Origin: Plotosus lineatus
Lineage: Eukaryota; Chordata; Actinopteri; Siluriformes; Plotosidae
Assembly: GCA_024760905.1 (NCBI GenBank)
Contig: CM045729.1
Coordinates: forward strand, 51,689,580 to 51,753,579
DNA length: 64,000 nt
Direction: 5' to 3'
Shown here: in pieces, positions 27,386 to 39,299 of the stretch
How the letters are laid out: each line of letters begins with the position of its first letter
How positions within the stretch are numbered: position 1 is the first letter of the stretch
The notes under the pieces: generated by a model
Databases searched by the model: none
What the model was told of the DNA's origin: nothing
Seen by the model: the letters and a program-made list of their open reading frames with translations, nothing else
Translations under genes and position numbers: made by a program

Positions 27386-29131
27386 TTGGTCAAGATCATG
27401 ATATACTGTAGTATATTAAAAAGTTTCCAAAGTATCACTACTGCTAATAATGAGCTGAGATGCACGCTTGAACCATCCAACAGCATCTCATATCCTTTAT
27501 TCTGTACATTAATGAGACTTGGACAAAAGTGACATTCTTTCCAGTGCATTATAATGCATGTCAGAGACATCTCACGAGACATGCTGTTTTGGAGACGAAT
27601 AGACCATCACAGTGTATCCCATATCAGTCACTGATCCTACTTCCAACCCATCAACTTTGAGAGCTCACAATTTACTTTCTACTTAATACATCCCATTCCT
27701 TTGCAGGTACCACTGTAACATTGTTCTTCACGTCACCTCTCAGTATTCATAATGTTTTACAGTTGTGGTTAATTGGTGTATATACTAACTTATCTCAGCA
27801 AAATGCTTGTACATATACTGCTCTCACAAAAATGCACAACTTCTTATGTATGTGTGTGGCATGAGGGAAATGGAGCTACTGAATCAATGCACATGTAAGC
27901 AGGTTTTCATGCAAGCATGCAATATAGATTTGTTATTTACTAAAGCTCTTTGGGGATCTCCTTTGGGGTTCACCTTCTCCCCAGTTGACACACATGCACA
28001 CTTCCCCCTCTATTGAACTTTCAGCTCCTTGAAGTTATATAATTAACACAATTACTATAAATGATGCATTTAAACCCGAGGCATAACCCCAAAGAAAATG
28101 CTAATTTAGTTCATAAAATAAAGCAGCATTTTTAAAGCAAATTTCCTTTTTTTTTTTTTGTTTTGTTTTGTTTTTTTTGAGAAGCCATGTGTTCTCACAG
28201 TATTCATTTACTTGTGGGGACATTTGGTTTCTACCAAGATATGCCCACCTCACACATTAACACTTTTCTTCACCCTGCTTGTGACTTTCACAAATAATTA
28301 CCTTCCTGGCTATTCATTTAGGAATTTATTGTCTAGTAAAATCATCTCTATTTCTGAAAAACGAGCAGGGTCATATGTGCTAAACTCCAAAGAATTGATT
28401 AATGTAGCTAGCATGCATATTATAGTTTGTGCTTATGTGCTGCATTTTGTGGCTGGAATAGGTAGCCAGGTCCCAAGCGTGTGTGTGGGGTCTTATCAGT
28501 GCGTTAGCCTCCACCTGGACCATGCATTGCTCGAGCCAGCCTTGCTCCCCTAACACCCCTGCACACGACAAACGAGCAAGAAAGTGCTGCTGTGACAGTT
28601 TTTGGGCACCGCGGCGTGCTGATGTAGTCGTGAGGAGAGGAGAGGAGAGCAGGGCAGGTGTTTCCTGCATCCCCAGGGAAATGGTAACTACACCTGCCTG
28701 CCGTGGACAAAACATATGATGGATCGATGGAAGAGGAACTGACTCAGCAAAGTAACAACACTACTTGGGGCCTTGCCGCTTTAGACCAAACTGAAACCCT
28801 CTAGCATCACACAAAGAATAATATACATTCATCTTTCAGCAGATCATAGTGGAGATTGTAGCCATGCTACACTGGGGTGGGATTAAAGAAAACCAGCCTC
28901 ATTGGATTAAAAAATTGATAAAGCTCACTGGACGACTGAGCATACGTATTACTGAGCATCACTCATAATGAATTATATCATTGGATAATATAATATAGAT
29001 AATCTGCTTATAGACTTGCACAATTGGGAGTGACCTAATATACTATATGTGAGTATCTAGTGTTGTATCAGGCACTCACATGTAGTGCATTAGGTCACTC
29101 CTATTCCTAATCCTAATCCTAACTCCTAATT

Positions 29132-29134
<3 letters not shown>
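27386..29134. other. Gene-free stretch
   Basis: No coding exon recognised. T-tract near 28150. A moderately GC-rich block lies at 28460-28720, with open frames on both strands that resemble nothing known. A small direct repeat (CCTAATCCTAATCC) is near 29105. Confidence 0.4.
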
Positions 29135-29214
<80 letters not shown>

Positions 29215-29220
29215 ACACAT
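29135..29220. repeat. (TC)n(AC)n microsatellite
   Basis: TC run followed directly by an AC run. Confidence 0.97.
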
Positions 29221-30183
29221 TGAGCAACCAGGTATCAATGAAGAAGAATAAAACATTAAGAGACATTATTAAAGTTCAATATAATAATCCTGTGGGGCTC
29301 ATGTAGCTAAGAAAACACAAATCCAGCTAACGATCATCAAGTCACACGTGATTGGTAGAATTTGTTTCTGGATCAGCCTGAGGTGAGCTGTCTGGTGAAG
29401 TCTTAAAGGGTGGAGCCACTTTGGTTGCTTTATGATGTAATACAGTTATTTTCAGCATAATTTTTTTTACACTGAATGAAAAAAGGGTTAGCCACTTGTA
29501 AACAGACAAACAATAATAATAAAAAAATGTTGTTGTAACCTTGACCGTGTTAAAGAAAGTGCAATAAGCGTTGACCTTAGTTCATAACGGTGAAAGACGT
29601 GCAGTTCATAAAATAGTCAACAGAGGGCACCTTGTCCATAAGGGTGGCATAAACCAGTTTGCTATTCTCTTTGCACCTTTAAAAGGGGTGGGGGTAGGGC
29701 TATGTGGACTGTGCTACAGGGAGGTATGAAAACAGAGTATCTCTATTATTTGCATACGGCAGGTACATTCCATATGGAATTAGGAAACTATTTTTCACCC
29801 ACGAAAGCCTTATTATACAGCCTTATTATGCAGAGTCTACAGTGAATACTAAGCCTGCAATCATGAATATGAGGCAATGCAAACCAAACTGAACAGGCTA
29901 ACAAAATACAAGTACCTGACAGTTATAGATGGACTTCAATATAATACTCAAAAAGCTCTGAGGCATATTCAAAATTGAAAGCATAATCTTATCTAAAAGT
30001 AGCACGCTTAGAAAGTGTGATAAAAGCTGCTTGTGCTGCTGTTGTTTCCCCTCCTCACAGCAATAAATCTCAGCCTGGAATAATTGTTTACAGTTGAAAT
30101 TAATGTAATACACATTCCTGTGCAGCTAATAAATTAGAGCTTTACTCATTAGCATCTGAATTGATTTCTTATTTTTCTTATAC

Positions 30184-30184
<1 letters not shown>
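29221..30184. other. Gene-free spacer
   Basis: No gene or recognised repeat; AT-rich. Confidence 0.4.

Positions 30185-30257
<73 letters not shown>
30185..30257. repeat. (AC)n microsatellite
   Basis: About 36 AC units. Confidence 0.97.
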
Positions 30258-30258
<1 letters not shown>

Positions 30259-30985
30259 CTCATAACCATAAGCCAAAAATGGTTAAATAAGACAAAAAGA
30301 CAGAAGGGACATACCGAAAGAAAATGAATGAATATAAAACTGTAGAATATCATTGGAATGCAAATGCTGCATTGTGGCAATAAAACAAAAGGGAAACTCT
30401 CATTTGCTATACTCATTGTGCTGTATTCATTTATTTTATTTTTCCTTACCTTGTGTTATTTTTCAAGCCCAATCCGGCTAGTCTTAAAGTTTGGGTTGGG
30501 CTTGTTCGGCTGTTGAGTAACTGTGTGTGCAGAAATGGTTCTTTCCAGCATCCCAGAATTCTTTGCATCTGTGTGCATAGCAAAGAGTGCCAAGGTGAGG
30601 CTGATGGAGTCCAGATTGGTTGGACAGGATCACTGATGATGACCCTTGCTTTGCAGTTGCTAATACAAAGCTCAGAACAGAGGATACATAATAAAGAGCA
30701 GAACACTGTAAGGAGAGGGGTATGCCTTTCGAAATTCTCTTTCTGTGTGTATGTGTGTGCAGATTGTCCAGGTTGGCAGTGCTTGCTTATCTTGACCTGT
30801 GCTTCTGCTTATCTGGTCAGTGTATAGCATTAAGTTTGTTGGGAGTGCAGTGCCCACACCTCCAAACATGTGCCTGTGTGACAAAAGATGGGTTTGTTTT
30901 CTTTCCTCTGCTTTTGAACGAAATGGGTATGTATCACAGTGGGGCGTGTGTTCCATTCATGCGGTCTTGAACTGGTATTGGCGCA

Positions 30986-30988
<3 letters not shown>
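30258..30988. other. Non-coding, candidate conserved block 30460-30700
   Basis: The stretch 30460-30700 is repeat-free and balanced in GC, with an octamer-like TTCTTTGCATCT. It may be a conserved non-coding element. No gene. Confidence 0.35.

Positions 30989-31028
<40 letters not shown>
30989..31028. repeat. (GT)n microsatellite
   Basis: About 20 GT units. Confidence 0.96.
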
Positions 31029-31029
<1 letters not shown>

Positions 31030-31894
31030 ATCTATGTATGTGCATGTGACAGAATGGGGTGCGGGTTCCTGGTCCACAGTTGTGTTGACAGATTTAGAGG
31101 ATGTTGCAAGCCGCACCGGACAGCAGTTGACCGTATTGCGGATACATGTGACATGTAGCACTCCCTCGGCGTCACAGAGTGATGACATCCTCCTTTTAAT
31201 GAGCAAAGTTAGCATGAGCATATCAGAGTCGCACAGAGCTGTAAATCAGCTGCCATCAACAGGGCGCTCACACAGGAAAGATTATGTAATGAGCAAGCAT
31301 GGGCGGGCCTTTGGTAATGGAGCAGGATGAACTGCTGTCTGTTTGTAGTCCATCTCACCTTAAAGAGAGGCGTTTATACTTACGCAGATCTCCAATGGAT
31401 CTGCAGACGAACACCAGACCACTAAAAACCATTCTCATACTATGAGTCTGGTGTTTCACACACAGGCCAGTGGAGTGATATTTGCATTTTACAGACGATG
31501 GATACTATTTGGGTATCACTGCTACTGCTACTGCCACTGCCAACTTCACAATGCATGATAGTTGAGGATGTCTTCTGCATTTGTGCCAAATTACACTGTC
31601 ATTATCCATCTGCTATAAATTGGAAATAACTTTGAGGAATATTTGAGAGATGACTATAAAATTTTTGGAAGTAAATTCTCCTTTGTCTCGAACGCATCTG
31701 CTTGACATTAACTACAAGTTCAGCTTTTTGGATTCACTCTACATTTTTTTAGTATTAAGCTGTGGTTGCTGAAAGGCAGCAGCTTCACCATTAATATTGT
31801 TCGTTCAGCATGCTGTTGAATGACTGTTGGTACTGAATAAAAGCAGACCTCCCAATAGATGTCCCTATTCATAGGTGTCTGAGCCTGGGTTTCA
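31029..31894. other. Non-coding, candidate conserved block 31040-31330
   Basis: The first 300 bases are repeat-free and GC-balanced, with TTTTAATGAGCAAAG and GATTATGTAATGAGC. The remainder is AT-rich with nothing recognised. Confidence 0.35.
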
Positions 31895-31985
31895 GTTCAA
31901 GTCAATTCAGTTTTATTTGTATAGTTCTTTTTTACAATTGACATTGTCACAAAGCAGCTTTACATTATAAAACAAATTTTAACAA
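31895..31985 (-). repeat. Teleost dispersed repeat (family C) fragment
   Basis: Plus strand reads CAATTCAGTTTTATTTGTAT, then ACATTGTCACAAAGCAGCTT. It is the inverse of the end of the copy at 17395-17640. Confidence 0.8.
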
Positions 31986-32351
31986 GGAATTCATTTTTAG
32001 TGTTTCCCTTTCAGTTCCCTTTTCAGTGCCTTTCTTTCACTACCCAATTTCTGCTTTCAATTGTATTACCTGTCTTGTCAGATTAGATATCCATTTATGA
32101 GTTTATGTTCCGTCAAGCTTCTGATTTCTGTGTTTGCTCCATGAACATGTATTTACATGTCAGGTAAGTTTGTCCGGCTACCTGAGATGGTTTGTATGTT
32201 TTTTTTTACCCTCTGTGAGTCTCACTAGTGCTCTATGTTTTGGCTCCATTTCTTCCTCTTCTTCACTTATCCCTTAACATCCGGGGATGTCGTTGGGGCG
32301 CCTTCATGGCGAGACTTGGGCTGATTTGGCCTGGCGGCGCCCATCCCTCTC
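31986..32351. other. Short gene-free spacer
   Basis: CT-rich on the plus strand; a slightly GC-rich patch at 32275-32350 precedes the SINE. No gene. Confidence 0.4.
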
Positions 32352-32570
32352 CAGGTCGTAGAAACACACTGACGACTTTGCAGCCTACTCTTTACCAAAG
32401 TCAGCAATGGTTCTCTTACATGCCTCTCACTATAGACAGTGAGAGACATGGCCTGCCTTTGATAACCCAGTTAGCTGCACTGGGGGGACAGTGACAACCT
32501 TGTGGGGACTCGAACCCCCAACCTTAGGATCAGTGATCCTACGCCCTAACCAGTAGACCACCACTGCTCC
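32352..32570 (-). mobile_element. SINE family B, minus orientation, tail missing
   Basis: Begins inside the core (GTAGAAACACACTGACGACT) and runs to a complete tRNA-like head. The B box inverse GGACTCGAACC is near 32507 and the head ends GTAGACCACCACTGCTCC. The tail is lost, so its type is inferred from the core only. Confidence 0.85.
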
Positions 32571-33091
32571 TGGTTCAATTTATGTTATTAATAATAAATA
32601 TCTCTCTTTTTGAAAATTAATTAAATTTAAATTTCATTTCTGCCTGTGATCATGCAAGCCAGCAATATATAGCAGCCAATCAGCATCAATTTAGCAGCCT
32701 CATTCAGCTTCCTCTGGTGGCTATATGTGGACACGAGACTATCTTTCATGCCATACCATGTCACAATGATGCTCCACCAAAAAAAAAAAAAAAAAAGCTT
32801 TACCGGTTTCATATAATGAATATTAATTTTTTTCAAATGTATGTTTATCATGCTATTTGCTAGTGAGCTGAAAGCCAACAGGCAAAGCTGCTACAATCTT
32901 ATACTTTTGTGAACCTATTATTACACTATAGAAGAAACATATAATAGTGGTTCAATGCTGGTAGAGCAATAGTGTGGAAAACAAATTATTTCACACTTGA
33001 TGTAGTACAGCTTACTGCTGTGATTTCTGAAGTATACTCTGCATTAGCTCTATCACCACAGTGCTAACATTAACTTTATCAGTTGATGTAC

Positions 33092-33093
<2 letters not shown>
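32571..33093. other. Gene-free spacer
   Basis: AT-rich with an A-tract at 32780-32795. Nothing recognised. Confidence 0.4.
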
Positions 33094-33157
<64 letters not shown>

Positions 33158-33178
33158 TTATATTTTATAAAGTGAACA

Positions 33179-33252
<74 letters not shown>
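33094..33252. repeat. (AC)n and (AT)n microsatellites
   Basis: AC run at 33094-33155 and AT run at about 33186-33252, 30 bases apart. Confidence 0.97.
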
Positions 33253-33254
<2 letters not shown>

Positions 33255-34774
33255 TACAGAATACAGTATTAAGATATCAATATATCATTAGGTTCTCATA
33301 TTCTGTAAATTATTTCAACCTATATAATTTGTGTATTTTGTATTATGCATAAAAATAAATGTTTAATGATCCTCTCTGACACATACAAGCATCGACCTAC
33401 ACTCACTGTGCAGATAGGCTAGAGAGTTTGTCTATCTCCCTAGATGGAGCCTCCGGCTCGCATTTGTCCTTAGCTGTAATGTGATTGTGCTTTACTGCAC
33501 AGTGCTGTGTAATTGCTGACTAGTCAGTTAACCTTTCAAATCAGCACAGCTGTGCTTCTGGAGATGAGACTGATAGTCAAGACACACCACACCCAATGCG
33601 CACTCATGAAAGTGTACACACACACACACACACACACACATACACACACACACACTTCAGTGTGTGAGGTGAACTAGTGGTCTTTAAATAAATTTTTACA
33701 AATGATTTCTCTTTTTATTAAACAGCGAATGAAAGTAATCTGAATTTTTTAAATTGAACATACTTAAGAAGATATATTAGCAATCCAAAAACTGAATTAT
33801 TTAACCCTTGTAATTTATCAATTTGACCACCCACTTTAAAAGTACAGTAATCCTCAGACCATTTTTGTTAATTAAAGATTGCATGGGTTGAATTAGATCC
33901 ATCCAGGATTCAATTGGCTTTACACTGAATGGATTTTTATTGTGGTTCCAATTATCCTTGTGCGTTGCACATGACTACCATGGAAATAAGTCATTCTTAA
34001 TTATTGTATTAGCATAGTTCTCTCATAGGCATTTTGGCTCATCTCGCATACAAATATTTGAACGCCATTCAGTGCAAATATGGTGTATCTCATCATTGCT
34101 CTGTGTGATGTTGCTTTGTATCTTACTTGCACTGTGCTCACGGTCCCCCACAGCCTTTTTTCCCTGCATGACCCTCACACTGTGTGCATTAAAAAACTCC
34201 AAAGGGCTTGGGGTAAGTTGTAATTAGATTTCATAGAACTAAATCAAATTCATTTCAAAGAAAGCAAAACCCATTGCTGGCTCTCTGAGCTTTTGTGTGC
34301 TCTGCCTAATTCAGTAATCTAACAATGCCGCAGAGGATGGCGGCTGCACAGCCTGTTGCTCTTGTACTTCTGTGTTTAACCTTGGAGAGTCAATATGATA
34401 CAGATCCAATTTGCTTATCTGCTTCTGACACCAGCACTGTACTTCTCACAGCAGGGCAGAGTGAATACGCCATTAAAAGCATTCACAAACACATCATTTT
34501 TGCCTTTCGCACTTCTACGAATCATGCAGTTGCTCGTAAGCACCCTCTAGGCCGTTTAGACTCAGAAGTGCTGAGCTGATATAAAATGTGTGATGTGAAA
34601 CATTTCAATTATGATAAAATTTTTTACCCTCTTTTTGTGCACTTTTAATATTCTTATACTGTGCATTGAATTTTCTTGAGTCAGCATGGATATCAAACAG
34701 CTCCTCACACATTCCACCAAGTGCACCGATGTTTGCGTGACAGTACTAATAATAACTTAACTAAGTTACAGTGT
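33253..34774. other. Gene-free, with candidate conserved block 34180-34580
   Basis: A 40-base AC run lies at 33614-33656. The block 34180-34580 is repeat-free and reads like a conserved non-coding element (GTTGTAATTAGATTTCATAG, CTCTGCCTAATTCAG, CGCCATTAAAAGC). No coding exon recognised. Confidence 0.4.
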
Positions 34775-35040
34775 TCATCCATTCTTCCATTCATTTATTT
34801 TCAGTAACCACTTTCCCCTGCTGAAGGTTGTGCTAGATTTGGAGCCTATCCCAGGCAGGGATATATTATATCCTGGATGAATTAGTAGTCCACTGTAGGG
34901 CTGCTTCCTATGCTATGTTACCTCTATAAACTCTAAGATGCACCCCTCTCGTACACACCCATCCCCCACCACACCGGCACCCCGTACACCTCATACGCCC
35001 AGTGCTTAGGAACGCTAATGGGAATTTAACCACAGATCAT
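34775..35040 (-). repeat. Diverged dispersed repeat (SINE-like, family D)
   Basis: Plus strand reads ACCACTTTCCCCTGCTGAAG, then GGAGCCTATCCCAGGCAGGG, then CACCCCGTACACCTCATACG. These phrases belong to a common fish short repeat with tail CTTTATCCTGGTCAGGGT. Old copy. Confidence 0.55.
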
Positions 35041-35684
35041 GGGGGTCTCTGGTGTGTGTGTTTACACATGTGTCCTGGCGTGCATTTGTTTGTGTAGTGT
35101 AACACACAAGGCCACGCCTTTGCCTGTCTGTGAGCCATCCATGTGACTGAAGGTGAGATGATGTAGAGGCCTGGGAGAAAGTTAATTTCTCTTGATCACT
35201 GTGTGCAACCTGCAGCCTTAATGGCGGCCGTAATTAATTCTGCTGATGTTAATCACCAGGGCTGGTCCCCACAATTATCAGCCAGCCGCAGATGGGCTGC
35301 CGAGCAGACATGAAAAATTAGGAAAATGAATCTGTAATGGGGTGGCAGATCTAATCTACGTCAGAGAAAACAAAGTTAGGAAGAGCGAGGAGCTGCCGGA
35401 GAATGGGTGAAAGCCCACTGCACAAGACAGGCCCTTGACAGAGCTGAAAAATGTTAGTGTGTCCGAAGTGTTTGGTAATTATGGGCCATTGGATTCCTCC
35501 ATTGTTAATTTATCACAGGAAGAGAGGTGAGGTGGTGGATATCGGATATGGAAGAGTGGAAGTGCCATGGTCACATGCAGCAGTGTCACTGAAAGGTTAA
35601 TCAAGTTCTACTGCTGGTCTGTGTGGCCTGCACAATCAACTCCCAATCAGTAGCAGAAAAGAGAAACCAAGAACTGATAATAGT

Positions 35685-35685
<1 letters not shown>
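35041..35685. promoter_or_regulatory. Candidate conserved non-coding element 35160-35560
   Basis: The strongest-looking regulatory block in the gene-free region: about 400 bases with no repeat, balanced composition and clustered homeodomain and SOX-like sites. These include TAATTAATT (35231-35239), GTTAATCACCAGG, GGTAATTATGGGCCATTGG near 35475, and CCATTGTTAATTTATC near 35500. It is non-coding by eye. Assignment as an enhancer is inference. Confidence 0.4.

Positions 35686-35735
<50 letters not shown>
35686..35735. repeat. (GA)n microsatellite
   Basis: About 24 GA units. Confidence 0.97.
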
Positions 35736-35740
<5 letters not shown>

Positions 35741-36834
35741 ATCCATTCTCTAGCTCTCATTTTCTGTCTCACTATCCACATATACACGTTAAGTCAGATG
35801 TGTGTGATTGGTACAGTCACAAACACTGATGGGGGAATATCGGAGGCATGGTTAGTCAGAGGACAGACCCACCCAGAGGACATCTTCCCTGCCAACGTCA
35901 AACAACATTACACCAAATACAGCTGATTAATTGGAAACGTGAAGGAGCCATTTTTCATGCTGTGGCCTCGGTCAGGCAGCTCAGCTCACTGTCAGTGCTG
36001 TTTGCTGGCCTTAATTACTCTCTCACCTATTCTCTCTTTAATAAGGCATGCCACAGCCGCCTCTGAAATTTGGAGGGTTAAGGCGATTCATCATAATCAT
36101 TGTTCTAAAGCACTGGGAAACTCAACAATAGACTGAGCTCTCCGCCAACCACAATATAGCTTAAGTATGTTATGGATGAGGTTTATAATTACTTGTGCTA
36201 TATTTTCAACTTCCAATAACCGCATGCAATCAAATAAGGTGGAAAAGGTTATTTCATCATCAAAAAGTCAAACACTGGAATTGATTGCATGGAGCAATTC
36301 AGAAAACCAGTTATGCAGAAAATAATACCTTCAGGGTAAACAAAAGTGATTGAAACATATATTTGGTGTCTTTTACCCAGAGGCTCCATATAAAATATTT
36401 AGTTTTTACTCTTTAGAGCTGCCAATGATTCCTAATGGCTCTTACTGAAATGCAAAGGTAACTTATAATAGTACATTTGAAAGAAGATAACAGATCAATG
36501 TGTGCCCTATACCTTGTCTGTGCTTTGTGTACAAAAAACATTCGATAGGTTGAATAATTGCAAGTCTCATGGCCAGGTACCTGCTCTGTGTATGGGGTCA
36601 GTCAATGGCCTGATTACTTCACCCAAGACCAAGATTTTTCCAATAGTCATGAGGGGTCAACAGCTCGTTTACTGCTAATGACACTCAAGGGAGATGGGCA
36701 GCTCTATAAGTGAGAATCAACCCATAATAACAAACGAGGTGAAGGAAAAAGCATATTGTTCTTTTTTTGCCCTGGTAACACAGTCCCATAACCTCCATCC
36801 AGGTGCTCCATCACTGGGGCACCACAGCTTGATC
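35736..36834. other. Gene-free, likely regulatory blocks
   Basis: Repeat-poor. The portion 35840-36150 includes CTGATTAATTGGAAACG and TCTTTAATAAGGCATGCC. No coding exon seen. Confidence 0.35.
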
Positions 36835-36955
36835 CACCACATGCACAGTTGAGTAAAAACAATGCTTTTATTGAAACGTATTGCTAGGCATTGAAATAAA
36901 AATCTCATAAATAACTGTTATGGGTAAATGCAGCTATGAAACATACAGTGCACAA
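36835..36955 (+). repeat. Duplicated segment, copy 1
   Basis: About 120 bases shared, at roughly 85-90 percent by eye, with 60895-61018. Both read ACTCTCATAAATAACTGTTATGGG-like sequence: AATCTCATAAATAACTGTTA, then TGGGTAAATG, then AGCTATGAAACATACAGT. It matches none of the SINE or LINE families in the window. Confidence 0.8.
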
Positions 36956-38718
36956 TATGACTTAATAGATATTTATAATCTGACCAGGTATCTTTTTGAT
37001 AAAGCTGATTACCCTTTGAGCTAATTTAACTCTAAGGGAAAGTTTTTTGCAAATGCTCTCTCACTAGTTCACCCAATCTGATTATTACAGTATTTAGGAG
37101 GACAGCATGCACAAAAACAAAAGCCTACTGGTTAGCAGTGTGACATAGAGGTTTCCAAACTGTCCTCTTCTCTAATCCTGGCTACCCTCACCATATTTGC
37201 ATTTTTATTAGAGCTAGTGAGCTTGAGAGTCAGCGGTAGGATAAAGAGCCAGGAGAAGATTCAAAAGCTGCTACATCTAGTCTGAGTTAATTGAATGTAT
37301 TCAAATGTGATTCATAGAACAATTACACACGCTTCCTATGCACGCACTGCAATTATTTAAAATATATCTGTGCTCTTTGTCCATTCCCTCACCCTCCTCT
37401 CCCACTTTATGCTCTGCCCTGCAACTCACTCTGAATTAAAAATTGGACTAGCCTTTGTTGAGCATATTGAAGAAGAATCGATAACTGCATTAATTACAGC
37501 AATTCATTACCCAAATAAACACTGGGTTCACACACAGTGCCTGGCACAGATTTGGGGATATTGGTTCCATGTCTAAAGCATTGGTGGCATTAATCTGATG
37601 CTTAGTGATGACAGAACCTTGCTATGAAAAGTTCTAAGGTTGTACAAACTCAGGAGGCGTGCAGAGAAAAAATAAGACATAACTGAGAGCACTGATATAG
37701 CGTTATCCACAATAGCTTACAGAAGTGTAACATTAAAGGGTTAAAGGCCACAACCATCCACCTACTTGAATATTCATGAGCATCCACTGAAGGCTCCAGA
37801 GATTCTATCCAACTGCCAAAAAACACCAATCTGTTTAAAATCACTTTTTATTCCCTCTAAGTATGGGCTACAAAGATGACGTAAAAACTACAGTCAGGTT
37901 TCAATTCATAATTAAAACATTATAATTAATGAGGGTATAGGTCTGACTTAGGGATAGCAACTCAATAAAAGCATTGAAAATATTTTTGCATTTTGCTGCA
38001 GTTATAAAAATCTATTTTTCTATTTCTCTTCCAAAAGTGAACCTCTGGTTACACTTCTGTAATAACAATCTTGAGTCTGCTTTCAACTGTGTGATAACAA
38101 CAATCTCATACATTGGCTGTGTTGCTCAGTGTACGAGATAGTGCCAGTAAAATCTTGGTTAAATTCTGTGGCAGACTGTGATATATCAGCTGGGTATATT
38201 TGCAGTAATATCATTAAGATTTTCTCATGATAGTTCTTTTATGAATTCTTGTAATGGCATAAAGATATTTTTCTTCTTACATGCTTTGGTGTAGCAGCAT
38301 TAGATATACTGCTAAAGGCTGGCCAGCTTTGATTACAACTGTGCTAAAATTGCTTCTGGTAGGCATTTCAGGCAAATTTTGTGGTCTCCATTAGTGTCTT
38401 CATGCTTGGGCAAATAAATGAGGGTCTAGATTAAAAAACGGACCAGGGTAAAACTTAGTAAGAGAAGAAGTAATACAAGGGATTGGGTCACGGTGAAATA
38501 GCTCTTTGGTCTTCCTATGAAGACAACCAATGAGTCAGCTCTTCTTTCAGTCATGGTTCATTCATTATACAATTTGGTGTCAGTACAGAGAATGATCAAA
38601 CTCTCATATTTTTAAACTTCCCAAGTGGATTTCAGGAGCGAGGACGATGGAAAATATACTTAACTGGGGAAAAAATATAACCAGAAAACAACTAAAACCA
38701 ATCAAATTTGTACAAACT
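36956..38718. other. Gene-free, candidate conserved block 37200-37620
   Basis: The block 37200-37620 is repeat-free, with GCCTTTGTTGAGC (SOX-like) near 37451 and ATAACTGCATTAATTACAGC near 37480. The remainder is AT-rich unique sequence. No gene. Confidence 0.4.
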
Positions 38719-38780
38719 GAATTCCAAAAAAGTTGGGACAGTATACAAATTGTGAATAAAAAATGAATGCAATGATGTGG

Positions 38781-39130
38781 TCTGTCTTCCTTTCGGCTTT
38801 TTCCCTTTTACTCGGGAGTTGCCACAGCGAATCATCTGATTCGCACGTTTGATTTGGCAGAGGTTTTTACGTCGGATACCCTTCCTGTCGCAACCCTTTT
38901 TAGCAAGGGACAGAAACACGCTGACGAGTATGCAGCCTACTCTTTACGAAAGTCAGCAATGGTTCTTTTACATGCCTCACACCATAGACAGTGAGAGACA
39001 TGGCCCACCTTTGATAACCCAGTTAGCTGCACTGGGGGGGACAGTGACAACCCTGTGAAGAGTGGGACTCGAACCCCCAATCTTTGAATCAGCGATCTAG
39101 CGCCCTATACCACTAGACCACCACTGTCCC
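38781..39130 (-). mobile_element. SINE family B, tail type 1, nested in the Tc1 left end
   Basis: Complete copy from the borrowed tail (CTTCCTTTCGGC) to the full head (ACTAGACCACCACTGTCCC). The Tc1 end resumes with the repeated hexamer ATGTGG (38775-38780 and 39131-39136), so the SINE landed after the Tc1. Confidence 0.92.
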
Positions 39131-39299
39131 ATGTGGAAGTGCCAAAATTCAGTATTTTATTCTGAATAGAACATAGATGACGGGTCAAAAGTTTAAAGTG
39201 AGAAAATGTATCATTTTAAAGGAAAAATATGTTGTTTTAAAATTTCATTATGCCAACAAATCTCAAAACAGTTGGGACAAGGCCATTTTCACCACTGTG

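Noticed and set aside
30446..31330. Several overlapping 90-120-codon frames on both strands
   Set aside because: They include a GT microsatellite and overlap each other; the composition looks like a regulatory block and not like coding.
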